Below, piece by piece: positions 16,565 through 24,551 of a stretch of DNA of 49,272 nt. The stretch is from JAGTJU01 sp038257535. Lineage in GTDB: Bacteria > Myxococcota_A > Polyangia > Fen-1088. Within the stretch, counting starts at the first letter, position 1. Every line of letters begins with the position of its first letter. A program made the translations under genes and the position numbers. The stretch spans positions 1 to 49,272 of the forward strand of contig JBBSJE010000015.1 of the NCBI GenBank assembly GCA_038257535.1, written 5' to 3'. The notes below the pieces were generated by a model. That model was not told where the DNA came from and made no database searches. It saw only the letters and a program-made list of their open reading frames with translations.

Positions 16565-17737
16565 ATGACTGAAGCCACCTCACCCCAAGTTTCCCCGCAG
16601 GCTGCGATCGTGATTTGCCCCGAAGGCGCGGGCACGCAAAAGCGCCTACTGGGGCTCACGCTGGGCGAGCGGATTTTGCTGGCTTTGTCGTTTGGGGGCG
16701 TGCGGCAAGTGGCGTTTGTGGGGCCGGGGCCGAGGCCGTCGTCGAAACGCGCGAAGATCGACGTGGTTGACGTGGCCAGCCTGCCAACCGATGACACCAC
16801 AATCGTTACGGTGTCCGATGCTGTGTTTGATCGTAACTTCGTAAAAACCGACGCTCCTGCGGGGCTGCCCTTCATCAAGGTGTCAGGCGCTGAACTGCAA
16901 AACGTGGTGGCCAACCCCGAAGCGGCGGTGCAACAGCTGGGCAGTGGCAAGGCGGAATCGGGGCGTGGCTTTGGCATTCGTGTGGTCGACCGGGCCAGCG
17001 CGCGCCGCGCGCATCGGGCGCTGTTGCTTTCGTTGCGGAAGCCCATTGATGGCTTCATTTCGCGCAACCTAAATCGGTACATGTCGCTGTTCGTCTCTGG
17101 CTTGCTGGTGCGCACCGGCATCACGCCCAACATGGTGACGATCAGCATTGGCGTGTTGGGCATCATCGCCGCCATCTTGGTAGGGCAGGGGCAGCCTTGG
17201 TACATGTTGGTTTTGGCCGGCGTGTTGTTTCAAGTGCAATCGGTGCTTGATGGCTGTGACGGTGAGATTGCGCGTTTGACGTACACCTTTTCCGATGTGG
17301 GACAATGGCTCGATACGGTGGGCGATGACATCACCAACTACGCTTTTTGTTTTGGGTTGGCGTATGGACAGGCGGTGGTGTTGGGCCGCCAGGATTTGAT
17401 GGCATTCGGAGTGCTGACCTTGGTGGTGCAGGTTGTGATGTCGGTGATCTTGTATCGTCGCATGTTGAAACTGGGCATTGGCGATCTGATGGCCATTCCC
17501 GATACAGTGACTTCAGGAGGCAGCAGCCAAGGTGTGGGCGCGCGCGTGCTCAAAGCGCTGCGCGAGGCCGCACGCCGCGACACCTTCATTCTGATCATCG
17601 CCACGTTGACGGCTTTACAGTTGCCGCTGGTGGGGTTCTTTCTGTTCGCTTTGGGCACGTACCCCACGTTCATCGCGGTGCTGATCAATGAACGCCGCCT
17701 GTCCAGCCAGGAGCGGATGGGGACGCCCTTGGCTTGA
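16565..17737 (+). CDS. CDP-alcohol phosphatidyltransferase with extra N-terminal domain
   Basis: This 390-residue protein joins a soluble N-terminal part (about 1-155) to a membrane transferase domain. The catalytic motif is complete: D229, D232-G233, A236-R237, G246, D250 and D254 in the DxxDGxxARx8GxxxDxxxD spacing. Helices follow to the C-terminus. The family moves a phospho-alcohol from a CDP-alcohol to a lipid or sugar acceptor. The N-terminal part (VRQVAFVG, TTIVTVSDAVFDRNFVK) has a Rossmann-like strand pattern. It may be a reduced nucleotidyltransferase, as in the bifunctional inositol-phosphate cytidylyltransferase/transferase enzymes; this is uncertain. Confidence 0.85.
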   Translation: MTEATSPQVSPQAAIVICPEGAGTQKRLLGLTLGERILLALSFGGVRQVAFVGPGPRPSSKRAKIDVVDVASLPTDDTTIVTVSDAVFDRNFVKTDAPAGLPFIKVSGAELQNVVANPEAAVQQLGSGKAESGRGFGIRVVDRASARRAHRALLLSLRKPIDGFISRNLNRYMSLFVSGLLVRTGITPNMVTISIGVLGIIAAILVGQGQPWYMLVLAGVLFQVQSVLDGCDGEIARLTYTFSDVGQWLDTVGDDITNYAFCFGLAYGQAVVLGRQDLMAFGVLTLVVQVVMSVILYRRMLKLGIGDLMAIPDTVTSGGSSQGVGARVLKALREAARRDTFILIIATLTALQLPLVGFFLFALGTYPTFIAVLINERRLSSQERMGTPLA

Positions 17738-17748
17738 ACGCGAGAAAC

Positions 17749-18408
17749 ATGAAACACGATTTTTGGTCACAACGTTGGGCCGCGGCGCAGATAGGCTTCC
17801 ATCTGCCCGAGGTAAACCCGCGCTTGCAGGCGCATGTTGGTCGTTTGGGAAACCCCGAGCGCGTGTTGGTGCCGCTGTGTGGGAAAACCTTGGACATGGC
17901 GTTTTTGGCCGCGCAGGGCTTTGCGGTTGAAGGTGTGGAATTCGTGGAAGCCGCGGCCACCGCCTTCTTTGACGAGGCTGGCGTGGTTCCTCAACGAGAA
18001 GTTGTGCAGGGGCAGGTGTGCTTTCGCCACGAAGCGATTCGCATTTGGGTGGCTGACGTTTTGGCGCTGCCGGGCGATCTGTTTTCGCCTGTATCGGCAA
18101 TTTTCGATAGGGCGGCGCTCGTGGCGCTGGATCCGGGAACGCGGCAGGTCTACGTGGCCCAGCTTGCGCGCTTAAGCGCACCGAAAGCGGCCATGTTGTT
18201 GGTGACTTTTGAGCACGACAGCGGCGAGGGCCCGCCGTTCTCCGTAGAAGCCGCGCAAGTCAAAGAGATTTTCGACGGCCAATTTGATCTGACTTTGATC
18301 GAGCGCATCGATGTTCAGCAAGACTTTCCCAAGTTTCGAGAACGCGGCATGACCCGCATTCATGAGGGCGTTTGGGCTGGTCACCGCGTGGGCCCCGCGG
18401 CGTCTTGA
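17749..18408 (+). CDS. tpm: Thiopurine S-methyltransferase family protein
   Basis: This 219-residue SAM-dependent methyltransferase belongs to the TPMT family. It has HDFWSQRWAAAQIGFH at the start, RVLVPLCGKTLDMAFLAAQG as the SAM-binding loop, VEGVEFVEAA, and IFDRAALVALDPGTRQVYV. Bacterial members methylate thiols, selenium or tellurium compounds. The start is ATG 17749, 11 bp after the previous stop; a TTG five codons earlier is possible. Its last 28 bp overlap the end of the convergent DUF2063 gene. Confidence 0.9.
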   Translation: MKHDFWSQRWAAAQIGFHLPEVNPRLQAHVGRLGNPERVLVPLCGKTLDMAFLAAQGFAVEGVEFVEAAATAFFDEAGVVPQREVVQGQVCFRHEAIRIWVADVLALPGDLFSPVSAIFDRAALVALDPGTRQVYVAQLARLSAPKAAMLLVTFEHDSGEGPPFSVEAAQVKEIFDGQFDLTLIERIDVQQDFPKFRERGMTRIHEGVWAGHRVGPAAS

Positions 18409-19229
18409 GCCGCGGTCAACAGTCCGTCTTGCGCCCAACGCGCCAGCAGCTTGACCGCGGTGTGAGCCGCCTGGGCTTCCTCAAGCTGCTCTCCCAGTTG
18501 CTCGCACAATTGGCCAAAAGAAAAGCCCGCTGCCAGTTGGGGCAGGAAGGCGCGTTCGTCTTCGTTGGCGGTGCGGTGATACACCACGCCATCTTGCCGC
18601 CACACCAGAAGAATTTGCGTAATTGCTTCGGGCTGCGGCGGCGTTTCACCCTGATCCACCGCCCGCCACAGTGGCGCCAAATGATGCGTGGTGAACAGGC
18701 AGCGATGTGCCGTGATCGCCCGCAACTGAACCTCGGGCAGCGTCGTGGGATCACGTTCGGCCAACCCGGGCATGGTTAACACAGCCTCGTCGATTTCGTC
18801 GAACACATCTACACGGGCCCATTCAAGCGCCGCCAGTTGTGACAACCACGCGGGGGCGTTGTTTGTTGTGGACCATGATTCAAGGAAGCCCGGTAGACGC
18901 GAACTGGCTTCGCGCACGGAGGGATGGCATGGCTTACACGCCTGCAGATAGTCGCTCACCAGCGCTGCGAACCGCGCCTCCCCCAGTAAGGCCAAAACGG
19001 TCGGATAGTCGGCCTGTAGCACGTCTTCGAGCAAGCGCAGAAAGTACATGCCGTTGTAGATGTCTAGACGGCCCACGGCATCAAGTTTGTCATCGCCCGC
19101 AATGCAATCGTCAATGTGGGCTGGTGGTAAGCCCAGCACCGCAAGTTCTTCAGCCACGGAGCCGCGCGCGGTGATCAACCGAAACAGCCTCGCTTGCAGT
19201 TCGGCGAGGTTTAGTGATTTAACCGACAT
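18381..19229 (-). CDS. DUF2063 protein, MNIO partner (BufC-like)
   Basis: The protein is 282 residues from ATG 19229. The N-terminal half is the DUF2063 'putative DNA-binding' domain: LAELQARLFRLIT, then RLDIYNGMYFLRLLEDVLQ and DYPTVLALLGEARFAALVSD. In bufferin and related operons this protein binds the precursor and presents it to the DUF692 oxidase, so the DNA-binding label is probably a misnomer. The start lies 11 bp inside the end of the DUF692 gene, so the two are coupled. It is the last gene of the leftward precursor-oxidase-partner operon. Confidence 0.88.
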   Translation of the reverse strand: MSVKSLNLAELQARLFRLITARGSVAEELAVLGLPPAHIDDCIAGDDKLDAVGRLDIYNGMYFLRLLEDVLQADYPTVLALLGEARFAALVSDYLQACKPCHPSVREASSRLPGFLESWSTTNNAPAWLSQLAALEWARVDVFDEIDEAVLTMPGLAERDPTTLPEVQLRAITAHRCLFTTHHLAPLWRAVDQGETPPQPEAITQILLVWRQDGVVYHRTANEDERAFLPQLAAGFSFGQLCEQLGEQLEEAQAAHTAVKLLARWAQDGLLTAAQDAAGPTR

Positions 19230-20166
19230 GCGCCTGGCTTTCGGCGCGTTCGCCGTGCGATGCGTTTTGCGGCCCATGAAGCTTTTCCACGATGGCGCGC
19301 GCCTTCTCGGCCTCGGCCACCACGTCGGCCAGCGGCGGAATGTCAGCGTCCCACTCTATCAACGTTGATACGGGGCCCAGGCGTTTGATGGTGGCCTCGT
19401 AAAGCGCCCACACGCCGTCGCACACAGGCCGGTCGTGCGTGTCGAGCAGCAGCCGGCCGCGTTCACGATGGCCGGCAAGGTGAATTTGCGCCACCCGCTT
19501 GGCCGGCACACCTTCAATGAAGCGTTGCGGATCGAATCCGTGGTTGTGGGCGCTTACGAAGATGTTGTTTACATCCAAAAGCAGCTGACAGTCGGCTTGC
19601 TCACACAAGGCCGAGAGGAATTCCCATTCTTGCAGCGTGCTGTGCGCGAAGCTCATGTAGCTAGAAACGTTTTCGATCAGGATCTGGCGGCCCAGGGTGT
19701 CCTGCACTTGGCGGATCCGTCCAGCCACGTGCGCCAGCGCCTCTTCTGTGTAGGGCAAGGGAAGCAAATCGTGTGCGTAGTGCCCGCCGTAGCCGCTCCA
19801 ACACAAGTGGTCGGAGACCAGGCGAGGGTTCACTTCACGGACCAAACTCGAAAGGCTGGCCAAATAAGCTGAGTTCAGGGGATCCACCGACCCGAGGGAT
19901 AGCGAAACGCCGTGCAGCGCCACCGGGAACCGTTCGGCCACCACGCGCAACATGCGGCGTGGGTTGCCACCGGGGCGCAGGAACGTTTCTGAGATGGCCT
20001 CGAAAAAATCCACCGGCACGGGCCCCTGTTCCAGCGTGCGATAGTGGGGTGTGCGAAGGCCAAGGCCAACGCCCAAAAAGGTGGGATCGCCCGATTTCAA
20101 ACGCGCTCCTGAAACCACACCAGCAGCTCCGTGCCCGGCCGCCCGACAACGAGCGACCAGAGCCAT
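19219..20166 (-). CDS. DUF692 multinuclear non-haem iron oxidase (MNIO, BufB-like)
   Basis: The protein is 315 residues if ATG 20166 is used; a GTG at 20118 with a GGAG ribosome site would also fit the usual N-terminus just before GVGLGLRTPHY. Metal-ligand blocks of the family are all present: VSDHLCWSG, LIENVSSYMSF, LLLDVNNIFVSAHNHG, QIHLAGH, LLDTHDRPVCDGVWALYE and LIEWDADIPP. MNIO enzymes oxidise cysteines in precursor peptides, for example to thiooxazoles or oxazolones. It lies 25 bp downstream of the Cys-repeat precursor and overlaps the DUF2063 gene by 11 bp. Confidence 0.92.
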   Translation of the reverse strand: MALVARCRAAGHGAAGVVSGARLKSGDPTFLGVGLGLRTPHYRTLEQGPVPVDFFEAISETFLRPGGNPRRMLRVVAERFPVALHGVSLSLGSVDPLNSAYLASLSSLVREVNPRLVSDHLCWSGYGGHYAHDLLPLPYTEEALAHVAGRIRQVQDTLGRQILIENVSSYMSFAHSTLQEWEFLSALCEQADCQLLLDVNNIFVSAHNHGFDPQRFIEGVPAKRVAQIHLAGHRERGRLLLDTHDRPVCDGVWALYEATIKRLGPVSTLIEWDADIPPLADVVAEAEKARAIVEKLHGPQNASHGERAESQAHVG

Positions 20167-20191
20167 CGGGGCTGCCGCATGGACAAACGGA

Positions 20192-20461
20192 TTAGCTCTT
20201 CTTTTCGTCTTTGGCTTTGCAGCCGTCTTTGCCCTTACAGGCGTGCTTGTCGCCGCCTTCTTTGGCTTTGCAGCCGTCTTTGCCTTTGCAGGCGTGCTTG
20301 TCGCCGCCTTCCTTGGCTTTGCAACCGTCTTTGCCCTTGCAGGCGTGCTTGTCGGCCACCACGGGGTTGCCGGATTTGTCGCTGGCCGAAGCCAGAGGGG
20401 CAATGCCTGCGGTAAGGAAGCCAGCGGCCATAGCTGCGATCAAAGTACCCTTCGTGCTCAT
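20192..20461 (-). CDS. Small secreted Cys-repeat precursor (bufferin-like RiPP)
   Basis: This 89-residue protein has a signal peptide: MSTKGTLIAAMAAGFLTAG, cleaved after about ASA (residue 27). Three perfect copies of a 17-residue unit follow, DKHACKGKDGCKAKEGG, at 37-53, 54-70 and 71-87; the third copy ends in KDEKKS. Six cysteines (41, 47, 58, 64, 75, 81) alternate with lysines. A GGGAG ribosome site precedes ATG 20461. Immediately downstream lie the MNIO oxidase and DUF2063 genes, so the cysteines are the likely modification sites. By analogy with bufferins, the product may bind copper or other metals outside the cytoplasm. The repeat architecture differs from the DUF2282 bufferin precursor. 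Confidence 0.88.
   Translation of the reverse strand: MSTKGTLIAAMAAGFLTAGIAPLASASDKSGNPVVADKHACKGKDGCKAKEGGDKHACKGKDGCKAKEGGDKHACKGKDGCKAKDEKKS
20210..20353 (-). repeat. Three 51-bp tandem repeats coding the Cys units
   Basis: Nearly identical 51-bp units encode the 17-residue repeats of the precursor; the third is cut short (42 bp) before the divergent tail. Differences are a few silent changes, for example in the Gly-Lys codons. All three frames stay open here on both strands, which produces spurious long reading frames. Confidence 0.95.
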
Positions 20462-20634
20462 ATGCGATCTCCCATTTTGTTTCTCAGGTTAGACGGCTTG
20501 GTGTGCCGGCGACTTCAGCGGAAAGCTTCATCGCCTACAACAAGCGCGTTGTTTGCTTAGTCTGCGAACCGGGGAAAGTGTTTCACAACAGAATCGGAAA
20601 AGCGATGCCGCAGAGCGTCTCGTGCCCACGCTTT

Positions 20635-21072
20635 TTACAATGCGGACAGAATCCCGCGCTCCATGGCGATGGCCACCGCCTCGGTTCGGCTTTGCGCTTC
20701 CAATTTTTGCAGCAGGCTGCCCACGTAGATGGCCACAGTTTTGGGGGATACGCCCAAGGTGTCCGAAATCTGTTGGTTGGTGAGACCCTTCGAGAGCAGG
20801 TTCAGAACTTCGCGTTCGCGCGGCGACAGCGACGGGCGCTCTTGCCGCTCTTTCAAACGTTCTGCCAAGTCGGCCGGCAAAAACCGTTTGCCTTGCGCCA
20901 CCGCGCGAATGGCCTCAATGAGCGTTTCGCCACGGATGTCTTTCGATACGAAGGCAAACCGGACGCCTCTGCTTGGGCTGTTGACGAGCCAAAGACAAGC
21001 AATGCAACGGCGAAGAGGCAGCGCAAAAGCTTCATGCGGCGCTTCTTGAGTGTGCCACGGTTCTGGCCGCAA
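20635..21072 (-). pseudogene. Remnant of a NarL/FixJ-type response regulator lacking its receiver domain
   Basis: From about residue 37 this frame is a clear response-regulator tail. The end of the receiver domain reads FVSKDIRGETLIEAIRAVA. A LuxR-type helix-turn-helix follows: LSPREREVLNLLSKGLTNQQ, then GVSPKTVAIYVGSLLQKL. The first about 36 residues do not look like a receiver and the phosphoacceptor Asp is absent. In the next frame the same stretch encodes a good signal peptide from ATG 21035 (MKLLRCLFAVALLVFGSSTA, then QAEASG). The simplest reading is a deletion that joined the 5' end of a secreted-protein gene to the 3' part of a regulator gene. A short DNA-binding protein may still be made. 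Confidence 0.6.
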
Positions 21073-21125
21073 ATGCCCGCGAAGGGGTTTACCTGGCCGC
21101 CCTTCCAGTCATAATCACCGTTTCC

Positions 21126-24100
21126 GTGTCGGCCCCCTTCGCTATCCACACGCACCACAGCAACCGCACCGAACATTTGGTGGATGCGTTGGCCGAGGTT
21201 GTGGCACGCCCCTGTGGGGGCCCATTCACGCCGGAAACCATTGTGGTGCAGGGGCGGGGTATGGCCGCATATTTGACTCAACAGCTGGCGACGCGGCTGG
21301 GGGTTTGGGCGCATGCGGACTTCCGGTTTCCACGCCGCTATATGGAGACCTGCCTGCAAGCGGTTTTGGGGGACGAAACAAGAGCCGGGATGGTGAGCGA
21401 AGATCAACTCACCTGGCTGGTGCTGTCCTCGCTGCAGACCTGTATTGCCGAACCCGGCTTTGCGCGGCTGGCGCGTTACCTTGAAAACGATCCCAATGGC
21501 CTCAAGCGGTTTCAACTGGCGCGTCGCCTGGGCACGTTGTTTGACCGCTACATCACCTACCGCCCCGAGATGGTGCAAGCGTTTGAGCGGGGCGAGGACG
21601 GCGGCGTTGAGCCGGGTCAGCGGTGGCAAGCTTTGTTGTGGCAGCGCTTGGCGCCGAAACTCAAGTCGTGGCATTGGGCAGCGCTAGAGCCGCGGTGGCA
21701 CCAACGCGCCCGGGAAATCACCAAGGCGCCCGCGGGGCTTCCCGCCCGCGTGTGTTTGTTTGGTCTTTCAAGCTTGCCGCCGCAGTACCTAAGGGTGGTG
21801 GCGGCCGCCAGTCGTTGGGTGCAAACGCACCTGTTTGTGTTTTCGCCGTCGGACCAAGATTGGTGGAACAGCGCCACCCGCAGCGAATGGGCGCGCGTGG
21901 TGGCCGCGGGGCAAGATCCTGAAACCACGTATGTTGATCCAGGGCACCCTCTCTTGTCCTCGTGCGGCGCTGTCGGCGCCGATTTTCGGCGCGTGCTGCA
22001 AACCACATTCGATTCGTTGCAGCTATCCGAATCGGTGGATGAGCGATTCCTTGCGATTGAGCCCATAAGCGCGCTGACCCAGCTGCAGGCCGATGTGTAC
22101 GCGCTTCGCAAACCTGTGCCTCATGAGGTGCTGGAGAAACCTGTAGAAACGCGGCGGGGGCGCAAAAGCAAGGCAGACGCGGCACAAATGGCCTTGCCGT
22201 TCGCCGCTGTATCCCCCGTGGCCGAGGTCCCCGCCCCGCGGGAGGCTGTTGATGACGAAAGCATCCGCGTTCACGCTTGCCACAGCCCGATGCGGGAAGT
22301 GGAGGTTCTCAAAGATCAACTTCTGGCACTGCTAACCCGCAAACACGATCCCGTGTTGCCCCACGAAGTGGTGGTGATGATGGCGGACGTTGACACGTAC
22401 GCGCCTTTCGTTGAAGCGGTGTTTTCTGAACAGCCCACATCACCCACGTACATTCCGTTTCGCATCGCCGATCGAAAGTTGCGCGTTGATAGCCCCGTCA
22501 TCGACGCATTTTTTCGCGCCCTTGATCTCATCGGATCGCGTTTAACGGCCCCCTCGGTGGTTGACCTGCTTACCGCACGGGCGGTGGAACGTCACTTAGG
22601 GTTGGCCGCGTCCGACCTGGATAGATTCACATCGTGGGTGGTGGAATCGGGCATCCGGTGGGGCATCGACGCCACCCACCGCGCGGAACACGACCAACCC
22701 GCCGACATTCAAAACACCTGGCGTTTTGGGTTCAACCGTTTGCTCTTGGGCTACGCGATGCCCGCCGAGGGCGAATCAAGTTTTGCGGGCGTGATGCCTT
22801 ACGATGAGATTGAAGGCAAAAGCGCGGCCGACTTAGGTGTGTTCATTGATTTTCTTGAGCGCCTTTTCGATCACCTGCGGGGTTTGCGGCAACCGCGGCG
22901 TTTGCCCTTGTGGCGACAAGATCTGCTTTCGTTCTTGGAAGATCTCGTAGGGCTGAGCGAAGCCACCGATTGGGAACACCAGCACCTTCGCCAGGCTTTG
23001 GCCCAACTTGAAGCCGACGCGGCCGCCGCTGGGTTTGATGACGACGTGGACCTGGGGGTGGTGCGTTCCTGGCTGCAAGAGCGCGTGGAAAACGCCTTGC
23101 CTGAGCGCGGCTTCCTTGCAGGCGGCGTTACATTTTGTGCCATGGTGCCCATGCGCTCGATTCCGTTTCGCGTGGTTTGTCTTGTGGGCATGAACGACGG
23201 CGTGTTTCCGCGCGCCTACCGCGGCATTGAATTCGACCTTGTGGCGCGCGGTCCCGCAGGGCCCCAACCGGGCGACCGGGATCGTCGGCTAGATGATCGC
23301 TATTTGTTCTTGGAGACTTTGTGTGCGGCCCGTGAGCGGCTGATCGTGACGTACACTGGCCAAAGTGTGCGAGACAACGCGGTTCGCCCGCCGTCGGTTT
23401 TGCTGAATGAGCTTTACGACGCGTTGGCGTTGCATGGCGGCGAAGACACCTTGTTGGGTCAGCGTCGTGAGGCGGCCATGGCGCGCGTGCTGGTGCGACA
23501 TCCGCTGCAGGGGTTTTCGCGTCGCTATTTCAATGGCGCGGACGCCCGTCTTTGGAGTTACGCCTCGAACTTTCAAGCCGTTGCGCAAACCCAAACGCTT
23601 TTGCAGCCGGCGCCTGCCTTCATCGAACGCGCGTTGCCGCCCTCACCCCCCGACCTGGAAATATCGCTGCGCGATCTAGAACAGTTTTGGCGCGATCCGC
23701 TCGCCTTTTTCCTGCAACGACGTGTGCGTGTGAGTTTTCGCGAATCGGGCGAAGACATGCCCAGCCGCGAGCCCACGCAGCTTGATCCGTTAAGTCGGCA
23801 CGAGGCGGGATCGCTGTTGGTCCATGCCTTGTGCGCAGGCGCCCCGCAATCAGCTTCGCGTGCGGCGGCTTTGGTTCGGGCCACAGGCTTGCTGCCGCTT
23901 GGAAGCCTGGGGCAAGTGTGCCTTGAGGCGCTGATGGAGCAAGCCGAAGGCATCTCCCGCGTGGTGCGCCCCTTGCGACAAAATCCTCGCCCCGCGATGC
24001 ATTTTGATCAAGCGCTTGCCCCCGGGGTTCGGCTGGTGGGCACACTGGACCAGCTGTTCGAAGACGGCTTGTTGCAACACCAGTTCGGTCAGCTGCGCGC

Positions 24101-24551
24101 GCGCCAGCAGGTGGCCGTTTGGTTGCGGCATTTGCTGTTGTGTTGGCTGCAGCCCAAGGGTGTGGCGATGCGCAGCACGTTTGTAGGGCGGGAAGCCAAT
24201 GGCGTTGCGGAAACCTTGTGTTGGAATCCCGTCCCAGAACCTGAAAAGCAGCTGCGCCAGTTTGTAGATCTGTTCCGCGTGGGCCAAGCGGCGCCCCTGC
24301 GATTTTTGCCTGAGGCCGCTTTGGCGTTCGTTCGCCCCGGCTCGGGGCGCGACCGGTCCGATCCCATCACCCGTGCGCAAAAGGCCTTCATCGAGGTAGC
24401 GAAGCACAAGCTGCATTGGCGCCGTGTGCTGGGCGATGAAGGCCCTCCCTTTTCGTCGTTGGTCACGCAGGGACCCAGTTTTGATGAATTGGCACGCACG
24501 CTGCTACAGCCTTTGCTGGCGCATCAGCAGGCGCAAGGGCAAGACCCATGA
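21126..24551 (+). CDS. recC: Exodeoxyribonuclease V, RecC subunit
   Basis: This 1141-residue protein is the non-catalytic RecC subunit, which recognises Chi in E. coli. It begins FAIHTHHSNRTEHLVDALAE, the usual RecC start, and contains MAAYLTQQLATRLGVWAH, VVCLVGMNDGVFPR and LDDRYLFLETLCAARERL. The start is GTG 21126, about 50 bp from the divergent regulator remnant. Its stop overlaps recB within ATGA. The gene order recC-recB-recD without ptrA is compact. Confidence 0.93.
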   Translation: MSAPFAIHTHHSNRTEHLVDALAEVVARPCGGPFTPETIVVQGRGMAAYLTQQLATRLGVWAHADFRFPRRYMETCLQAVLGDETRAGMVSEDQLTWLVLSSLQTCIAEPGFARLARYLENDPNGLKRFQLARRLGTLFDRYITYRPEMVQAFERGEDGGVEPGQRWQALLWQRLAPKLKSWHWAALEPRWHQRAREITKAPAGLPARVCLFGLSSLPPQYLRVVAAASRWVQTHLFVFSPSDQDWWNSATRSEWARVVAAGQDPETTYVDPGHPLLSSCGAVGADFRRVLQTTFDSLQLSESVDERFLAIEPISALTQLQADVYALRKPVPHEVLEKPVETRRGRKSKADAAQMALPFAAVSPVAEVPAPREAVDDESIRVHACHSPMREVEVLKDQLLALLTRKHDPVLPHEVVVMMADVDTYAPFVEAVFSEQPTSPTYIPFRIADRKLRVDSPVIDAFFRALDLIGSRLTAPSVVDLLTARAVERHLGLAASDLDRFTSWVVESGIRWGIDATHRAEHDQPADIQNTWRFGFNRLLLGYAMPAEGESSFAGVMPYDEIEGKSAADLGVFIDFLERLFDHLRGLRQPRRLPLWRQDLLSFLEDLVGLSEATDWEHQHLRQALAQLEADAAAAGFDDDVDLGVVRSWLQERVENALPERGFLAGGVTFCAMVPMRSIPFRVVCLVGMNDGVFPRAYRGIEFDLVARGPAGPQPGDRDRRLDDRYLFLETLCAARERLIVTYTGQSVRDNAVRPPSVLLNELYDALALHGGEDTLLGQRREAAMARVLVRHPLQGFSRRYFNGADARLWSYASNFQAVAQTQTLLQPAPAFIERALPPSPPDLEISLRDLEQFWRDPLAFFLQRRVRVSFRESGEDMPSREPTQLDPLSRHEAGSLLVHALCAGAPQSASRAAALVRATGLLPLGSLGQVCLEALMEQAEGISRVVRPLRQNPRPAMHFDQALAPGVRLVGTLDQLFEDGLLQHQFGQLRARQQVAVWLRHLLLCWLQPKGVAMRSTFVGREANGVAETLCWNPVPEPEKQLRQFVDLFRVGQAAPLRFLPEAALAFVRPGSGRDRSDPITRAQKAFIEVAKHKLHWRRVLGDEGPPFSSLVTQGPSFDELARTLLQPLLAHQQAQGQDP

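Noticed and set aside
20167..20403. In-frame Ala/Lys/Pro-rich extension of the DUF692 protein
   Set aside because: It is the alternate frame of the precursor repeats and covers the precursor gene; DUF692 proteins normally begin just before GVGLGLR.
20051..20560. A long + strand frame with hydrophobic repeats (FALTGVLVAAFFGF type)
   Set aside because: It is the antisense image of the 51-bp Cys repeats; no ribosome site or plausible start, and the - strand gene has a signal peptide and operon partners.
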